From assembly GCA_902797405.1 (NCBI GenBank), contig CADBSP010000038.1, positions 1-8,621 of the forward strand: a stretch of DNA of 8,621 bases, given 5' to 3'. Below are positions 4,277 through 8,621 of this stretch, piece by piece. Position 1 is the first letter of the stretch. Every line of letters starts with the position of its first letter. The translations under genes and the position numbers were made by a program. The notes below the pieces were generated by a model that searched no databases, was not told the origin of the DNA, and saw nothing but the letters and a program-made list of their open reading frames with translations. Origin of the DNA: an uncultured Eubacteriales bacterium (GTDB lineage Bacteria > Bacillota > Clostridia > Peptostreptococcales > Anaerovoracaceae).

Positions 4277-6268
4277 ATGGGAAAGAGTTTATGTAGAAAA
4301 ACGATGGCACTGTTCTTGACGGTGCTTTTAGTCTTTAGTGCTACGATTCCGGCATTCGCTGACGGTAACCAAAGAGTGTTCGGGCCTAATAGATACGCCA
4401 CCTGCATTCAGGTTGCAGAGGCGCTAAAGGCCGAACTTGGAGTTGGTAAATTTGAATCTGTAGTTGTAGCCAGAGGGGACCAGTATGCGGATGCACTGTC
4501 CGGTGACTATCTGGCTATAAGGGAAAAGGCTCCAATCATTCTGGTATCAAAGGGAAACAATACGGACGCCCTAAACTATATTAAAAACAATCTGGCCCCG
4601 GAGGGAAAGATCTATATTCTCGGTGGTGAGATGGCTGTCGATGTGGGAATAGAGGGCAGGCTAAAGGCTATAACTCCCAACGTTACAAGACTTCAGGGGA
4701 AAAATCGCTATGACACCAATCTGGCTATTCTTGGCGAGACACTAATGAAAGCTACGGAAATCGTAATTGAACATCCGACCATCATTCCATCGGTTCCAAC
4801 AGAAAATGAAGTAGAAAGCCAGCCTGCTGAAGATGAAGAAGAGGGTCAGCCAACAGAAGATGAAGTAGAAGCCCAGCAGACTAAAGAAAGCAATGCAGCT
4901 TCTGAAGCTGCAGATGAAAAAGATGCTGAAGAAACTGCCAAAAAAGAAGAACAGACTTTAGAGGAAGAAGCCAATGAATCAAAACAGGAGTCAACAGGTG
5001 AAGAAACCAGCAACCCGCCTCTGGTTTACACGGAGTATGAATATGTTGATGAGGATCTTCTAATATGCTCCGGTAAAGGGTTCGCAGATGCCCTTTCTGC
5101 ATCCGCGGTTGGAAAACCGATTATGCTCGTTGGAGATTCCTTGACAGGAGCACAGATAGCCTTTCTTAATCAATATGCATCCCATATAAAGAATATATAC
5201 ATAATCGGAGGTCCTGTTGCTGTAAGTGAAAACCTTGAGAAGCAGCTTTCCAACTACAGAATACCAAAGAGAATATCAGGAAAAAACAGATACTCCACAG
5301 CAACGGCCATAGCAAAGGCCTTCTATCCTAAGGCAACGGAAGTAGTAATGGCGTCGGGAACTAATTTCCCTGACGGATTATGCGGCGGTGTTTTGGCTGC
5401 TGAAAAGAAAGCGCCGTTACTTTTAACCTGCATGGACCTTGGTTTCTCTTCCGCATACCAATATGTATTCGGTAGACAGGCCATAAGGAATGTTACAATT
5501 TTAGGAGGAACTGCAGTTGTAGCAGACGATGCGACAGGGCTAACCTCCGAAGGAGAAAAGAAGAGCGGACTTCTACAAATAGGAAAAAAATATTTCTATA
5601 CCAATAGCCAGGGTAATTTCGAAAAGGACAAGGAAATCAAAGTTGGCGACGCCACATTTGTTTTTGGGTCCGATTATCTGGCAAAGACAGAATCCATAGT
5701 AAACGAGAACGGAGTATTCTATTATTACAAAAACGGAAGCAAGGATAAGAACGCGTGCAAGTCGTTTAAGGATAATGGTTCGACATGGAATGTAATAAAC
5801 GGCATTGCAACCAAGGTTGTCACAGAAAAAGACAGAACGCTTAACAGGGCCCTTGTCCTGGTAGGAAAAATAACCAACGACAAAATGACAAAGGGTGAAA
5901 AGTTAAGAAAGTGCTTTGATTACCTTCAGAAGAATTACAAAGAATACAATCCCAGAATACCACACTCCAAGGCCATGGATTGGTATATAGTATATGCCAA
6001 CGACATCTTTGTCTCGGGTGGAGGAAACTGCTTCAGCTTTGGTGCGGCATTCGCGTTTATGGCCAGAGCGCTTGGCTATGACAATGTCTATGCTTGCAAT
6101 AGCGGTGGCCACGGATGGGCAGAGATAGAAGGACTCGTCTATGACCCGGAATGGGGCATGCATCATAAAGACTTAAGTTATTTCGGAATTCAGTATGGAC
6201 TATCCACAGGTCCGACATATAAGCAGGCACTTGCCCCCGGCTATGCCTGGATGAGAATAAAAATATAA
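4277..6268 (+). CDS. Secreted cell-wall-binding repeat 2 (CWB2) protein with C-terminal transglutaminase-like domain
   Basis: This is an exported surface protein. Residues 1-28 form a Sec signal peptide (basic start, hydrophobic core ALFLTVLLVFSAT, cleavage likely after AFA). Three CWB2 modules follow, the fold by which clostridial proteins attach to anionic wall polymers. They start at RVFGPNRYAT (33), RLQGKNRYDT (138) and RISGKNRYST (332), each with its (F/Y)(A/P)D(A/G)L strand and an IGG or LGG turn. Module 2 is interrupted at about 161-250 by an acidic low-complexity segment with three 9-residue repeats. Residues about 430-510 resemble aromatic beta-hairpin repeats (GKKYFYTNSQGNF, GVFYYYKNG). 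The C-terminus has a transglutaminase-like Cys-His-Asp triad: C585 in GGGNCFSFGAAFAFMARALG, H612 in GGHGWAEI and D623 in VYDPEW. Such bacterial domains may act as proteases, peptidoglycan amidases or cross-linkers, so the substrate is unknown. It has its own promoter and AAGGAAG site and is followed after 20 bases by the MBOAT gene. Confidence 0.9.
   Translation: MGKSLCRKTMALFLTVLLVFSATIPAFADGNQRVFGPNRYATCIQVAEALKAELGVGKFESVVVARGDQYADALSGDYLAIREKAPIILVSKGNNTDALNYIKNNLAPEGKIYILGGEMAVDVGIEGRLKAITPNVTRLQGKNRYDTNLAILGETLMKATEIVIEHPTIIPSVPTENEVESQPAEDEEEGQPTEDEVEAQQTKESNAASEAADEKDAEETAKKEEQTLEEEANESKQESTGEETSNPPLVYTEYEYVDEDLLICSGKGFADALSASAVGKPIMLVGDSLTGAQIAFLNQYASHIKNIYIIGGPVAVSENLEKQLSNYRIPKRISGKNRYSTATAIAKAFYPKATEVVMASGTNFPDGLCGGVLAAEKKAPLLLTCMDLGFSSAYQYVFGRQAIRNVTILGGTAVVADDATGLTSEGEKKSGLLQIGKKYFYTNSQGNFEKDKEIKVGDATFVFGSDYLAKTESIVNENGVFYYYKNGSKDKNACKSFKDNGSTWNVINGIATKVVTEKDRTLNRALVLVGKITNDKMTKGEKLRKCFDYLQKNYKEYNPRIPHSKAMDWYIVYANDIFVSGGGNCFSFGAAFAFMARALGYDNVYACNSGGHGWAEIEGLVYDPEWGMHHKDLSYFGIQYGLSTGPTYKQALAPGYAWMRIKI
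4796..4876 (+). repeat. three 27-bp in-frame repeats encoding an acidic 9-residue motif
   Basis: Three consecutive 27-base units (4796-4822, 4823-4849, 4850-4876) encode PTENEVESQ, PAEDEEEGQ and PTEDEVEAQ, residues 174-200 of the CWB2 protein. They begin a longer Glu/Ala/Lys-rich stretch that extends to about residue 245. Copies 1 and 3 are closest. The block is a likely flexible, strongly negative spacer and could vary in copy number between strains (inference). Confidence 0.8.
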
Positions 6269-6288
6269 CAATCGTCTCGGAGATTTAA

Positions 6289-7791
6289 ATGACATTTAGC
6301 TCACTCGTATTTCTATGTATATTTCTCCCCATAGTGTTTTGCTTGCATTGGATCATTCCTTCTATAAAAGTGAGGAATGGTCTTTTGGTTATGGCCAGCC
6401 TGGTTTTCTATGCTTTTGGTGAGCCCGTCTATGTGCTACTTATGATCTTTAGCTCGTTCTTTAATTATCTAAGCGCAATATTAATCAAGAAGTTTTCACC
6501 TAAACCGATGCTGTTTCTTTCGGTAGTTGTTAATATTGGAATTCTTTGCGTATTTAAATATACGGGAATGTTCCTTAATACCATTAATCAACTCACGGGA
6601 CTTTCTCTTCCTGTTCCTGAAATAGCTCTACCGATAGGTATTTCATTTTTTACCTTTCAGGCGCTTTCCTATGTAATAGACGTATATAGAGAAAGAGTCG
6701 AAGTTCAAAAGAGCTTCCCAAAGGTTTTGCTGTATATCTCCTTTTTCCCTCAGCTTATAGCAGGGCCGATTGTTAAATATAAGGATATTGCAGAGGAAAT
6801 AGAAGGAAGAACCTTGGATCAAAGGGAAATGGCAGAGGGCTTTAGACGTTTTATCATGGGGCTTGGGAAGAAGGTTCTAATAGCAAATGCCATGGCAGTA
6901 GTAGTCGACAATATATTTTCCCACGATGTCAGCTCGATGAATATCCTGGTTGCGTGGACTGCAGCAATAGCATATATCATGCAAATATATTATGACTTCA
7001 GTGGATACAGCGATATGGCAATCGGACTCGGAAAGATGTTTGGCTTCCACTTTAGGGAGAACTTCGACCATCCATATGTATCTGTTAACATTAAAGAGTT
7101 TTGGAGAAGATGGCATATTTCGCTGTCATCCTGGTTCAAGGACTACGTATATATTCCGCTTGGAGGAAACAGAAAGGGTGCGATAAGAACCGGAATCAAC
7201 AAACTGATTGTTTTCTTCCTGACGGGACTCTGGCATGGCGCCAACTGGACCTTTGTTGTATGGGGTCTCTTCCATGGATTCTTTAGTTTTCTGGAGGAAT
7301 TCGTTCCACGGATCAGAAAGCTTCCCAGGATAATCGGACACATCTATTTGATAATTGTAGTCACCGTTGGTTTCGTGATATTCAGGGCAGATTCCATGAG
7401 CCAGGCTTTTGGAATCATAGGAAAGATGTTCATGGGACTCAGTTTTACGGATGCGTCTATGTCGCTTTGGTGGCGGCAAATGACACCTTATTTCATAGTG
7501 ATGCTTATTGTTGCGATTTTGGCAGCAGGAGGCGTCAGCATGTTTGCGGGAAAGAGTAAACCTAAAAAGAGCAAAGAGGAAGAACTCTTGAAAGAAAGCA
7601 TTTCGGAGAGTAAGTCTTTGTCAGAGAAGGAGAACGAAGAGCGCGCAAGCATATATTTAGAAAAAGGAAACGGATCAATCGGGAGGTTTTTCGAGCCCGC
7701 CAGCTACGTGATTGCAGTAGTGATACTCGCCTGGTGCATACTAAGATTATCCGGCGGAGTATATAATCCGTTTATTTACTTTAGATTTTAA
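6289..7791 (+). CDS. MBOAT family membrane O-acyltransferase (AlgI-like)
   Basis: AlgI/PatA-type MBOAT proteins move an acetyl group from a cytoplasmic donor across the membrane for O-acetylation of an extracytoplasmic glycan, usually with an SGNH partner. The protein is a polytopic membrane protein of 500 residues, normal for the family. Hallmarks are ALPIGISFFTFQALSYVIDV (113-132), FFPQLIAGPIVKY (152-164), YYDFSGYSDMAIGLGKMFGF (234-253), FWRRWHISLSSWFKDYVYIP (271-290; H276) and FFLTGLWHGANWTFVVWG (309-326) with the catalytic histidine H316. It ends with YNPFIYFRF, also common in this group. A highly charged loop (about 421-466) separates the last two membrane segments. GGAG at 6279-6282 with six-base spacing supports ATG 6289. 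It lies 20 bases after the CWB2 gene and directly before an AlgJ-like gene. The glycan acetylated cannot be told from sequence. Confidence 0.93.
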   Translation: MTFSSLVFLCIFLPIVFCLHWIIPSIKVRNGLLVMASLVFYAFGEPVYVLLMIFSSFFNYLSAILIKKFSPKPMLFLSVVVNIGILCVFKYTGMFLNTINQLTGLSLPVPEIALPIGISFFTFQALSYVIDVYRERVEVQKSFPKVLLYISFFPQLIAGPIVKYKDIAEEIEGRTLDQREMAEGFRRFIMGLGKKVLIANAMAVVVDNIFSHDVSSMNILVAWTAAIAYIMQIYYDFSGYSDMAIGLGKMFGFHFRENFDHPYVSVNIKEFWRRWHISLSSWFKDYVYIPLGGNRKGAIRTGINKLIVFFLTGLWHGANWTFVVWGLFHGFFSFLEEFVPRIRKLPRIIGHIYLIIVVTVGFVIFRADSMSQAFGIIGKMFMGLSFTDASMSLWWRQMTPYFIVMLIVAILAAGGVSMFAGKSKPKKSKEEELLKESISESKSLSEKENEERASIYLEKGNGSIGRFFEPASYVIAVVILAWCILRLSGGVYNPFIYFRF

Positions 7792-7847
7792 TGATAACGA
7801 ACGGAGCTTTGAATATACATATTGAAACAACCCGAAAAGGTCGTTAA
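7791..7847 (+). CDS. possible 18-codon leader ORF between the MBOAT and AlgJ-like genes
   Basis: ATG 7791 overlaps the MBOAT stop as TAATG and opens an 18-codon frame (MITNGALNIHIETTRKGR) ending at TAA 7845-7847. It is in the same frame as the AlgJ-like gene and stops two codons before that gene's ATG. The overlapped stop-start and the poorly placed Shine-Dalgarno of the downstream gene would suit termination-reinitiation coupling. No peptide function can be inferred, and an ORF of this size may be chance. Confidence 0.2.
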   Translation: MITNGALNIHIETTRKGR

Positions 7848-7853
7848 AAACTC

Positions 7854-8621
7854 ATGAAAAAGACAGCCTACAAAATTTTCATAATAATATGCGTGGTTAT
7901 ATGTGCGTTTCCCTTGGTTGGCATGATTTTTAAACCGACGACGGAGACAACGGACAACAGAGCTATGAAGGAATTCCCTTCTCTGACTGCAAAGGACGGG
8001 AAGATTAACCTCAAGTTCTTCGATGAATTCGAGGGATATTTTAATGACCACTTCGCCTTCCGAAACGAGCTCGTCTTTGCCGATGCTAAAATCCAAAGCG
8101 ACGTGTTTAAGGTTTCCGCAGTCGATGGGGTAATCCGAGGATCTGATGGCTGGCTCTACTATAAATCCACACTGGACGACTACCTTGGAACAAAGGAAAT
8201 GTCGGGGCGTCAGCTATATAACCTGGCCCACAATATATCTTTAATTGACAGTTATCTTAAATCCAGGGATAAGGATTTCGTCTTTACTGTTCCTCCGAAC
8301 AAGAATACCCTCTACGGTAAGAACATGCCGTATTACTACAACCATGTGGTTCAGAAAACCCATAATATAGAGAAACTCATTCCTTTGCTGGAAGAAAAGG
8401 AAGTGCCATATGTGGATCTCTTCGAAGTTTTCGAAGCGCAGGGAGAAACGCTCTATTTAAAGAGGGATTCTCATTGGAACAACAAAGGTGCGCTGCTTGC
8501 CTACAACGAAATAATGAACGGAATTTCTCATCCCCATGAGGATTATTCCGATGTAACGGCAAACAGAAGTATGGGCGAACTCGGAGATTTAAACAAAATG
8601 CTCTATACGTTCTATGGAGAA
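7854..8621 (+). CDS. AlgJ/AlgX-like (DHHW-type) SGNH acetyltransferase partner protein, 3' truncated by window end
   Basis: Proteins of this type sit outside the membrane and complete O-acetylation of a polysaccharide with acetyl delivered by an MBOAT partner. The visible 256 residues begin with a basic start and one hydrophobic segment (YKIFIIICVVICAFPLVGMI), a signal anchor or signal peptide. Next is the family's N-terminal block with ENR-like TDNRAMKEFPSL and FFDEFEGYFNDHFAFRNELV (about 55-74), then DGWLYY, FVFTVPPNKNTLYGKNMPYY, and RDSHWNNKGALLAYNEI. In the last block D205 and H207 match the catalytic Asp-x-His of AlgX/AlgJ. The catalytic serine of this fold lies further on and is beyond the window. 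ATG 7854 has only a distant AAAAGG (7835-7840), so it may rely on translation from upstream. Direct adjacency to the MBOAT gene strongly supports the assignment. Confidence 0.87.
   Translation, partial: MKKTAYKIFIIICVVICAFPLVGMIFKPTTETTDNRAMKEFPSLTAKDGKINLKFFDEFEGYFNDHFAFRNELVFADAKIQSDVFKVSAVDGVIRGSDGWLYYKSTLDDYLGTKEMSGRQLYNLAHNISLIDSYLKSRDKDFVFTVPPNKNTLYGKNMPYYYNHVVQKTHNIEKLIPLLEEKEVPYVDLFEVFEAQGETLYLKRDSHWNNKGALLAYNEIMNGISHPHEDYSDVTANRSMGELGDLNKMLYTFYGE

Noticed and set aside
7126..7479. Open frame of 117 codons on the - strand
   Set aside because: It lies wholly within the MBOAT coding region, whose + strand reading has all family motifs. The antisense translation has no recognisable domain.
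7788..8096. Open frame of 102 codons on the - strand
   Set aside because: It is antisense to the AlgJ-like gene, which is clearly coding on the + strand although cut by the window edge.

Overview
The window looks like a chromosomal segment from a low-to-moderate GC Gram-positive anaerobe, most likely a member of the Clostridia. The evidence is the rnmV-rsmA pairing typical of Firmicutes, purine-rich Shine-Dalgarno sites, and a secreted protein built on the clostridial cell-wall-binding repeat 2 (CWB2) fold. An Eubacteriales family such as Anaerovoracaceae/Family XIII or Peptostreptococcaceae is a guess; the sequence does not fix the genus. All supported genes lie on the + strand.

Left half (1-4102), housekeeping and RNA maturation: RNase M5 (5S rRNA maturation), RsmA/KsgA (16S rRNA dimethylation), RlmH (23S rRNA methylation), an RNase HI and 3-dehydroquinate synthase AroB. 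rsmA and rlmH overlap by four bases, and rnhA and aroB are 19 bases apart. These genes probably form one transcription unit, interrupted by a structured spacer after rlmH. That spacer (2332-2436) holds four 18-bp tandem repeats. They sit inside a perfect 10-bp inverted repeat whose right arm contains the Shine-Dalgarno of the next gene and runs into a T tract. It resembles an attenuator or a repeat-expanded terminator and is the most unusual non-coding element here.

The boundary (4103-4276) holds an AT-rich perfect palindrome followed by a strong sigma-A-like promoter. The palindrome overlaps the -35 box, so it may act as a terminator, an operator, or both.

Right half (4277-8621), cell envelope: a 663-residue exported protein with three CWB2 modules and a C-terminal transglutaminase-like Cys-His-Asp domain. 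Twenty bases later comes an AlgI-type MBOAT membrane O-acyltransferase, then the start of an AlgJ/AlgX-like (DHHW-type) SGNH protein cut by the window edge. The MBOAT/SGNH pair is the usual arrangement for O-acetylation of an exported polysaccharide. Together the three genes suggest a surface-modification operon in which a wall-anchored enzyme and a glycan acetylation machine are made together (inference).

A recurring feature is length expansion by charged, low-complexity segments in otherwise conserved proteins (RNase M5, RsmA, the CWB2 protein, the MBOAT protein). I found no mobile element, CRISPR array, tRNA or rRNA gene.
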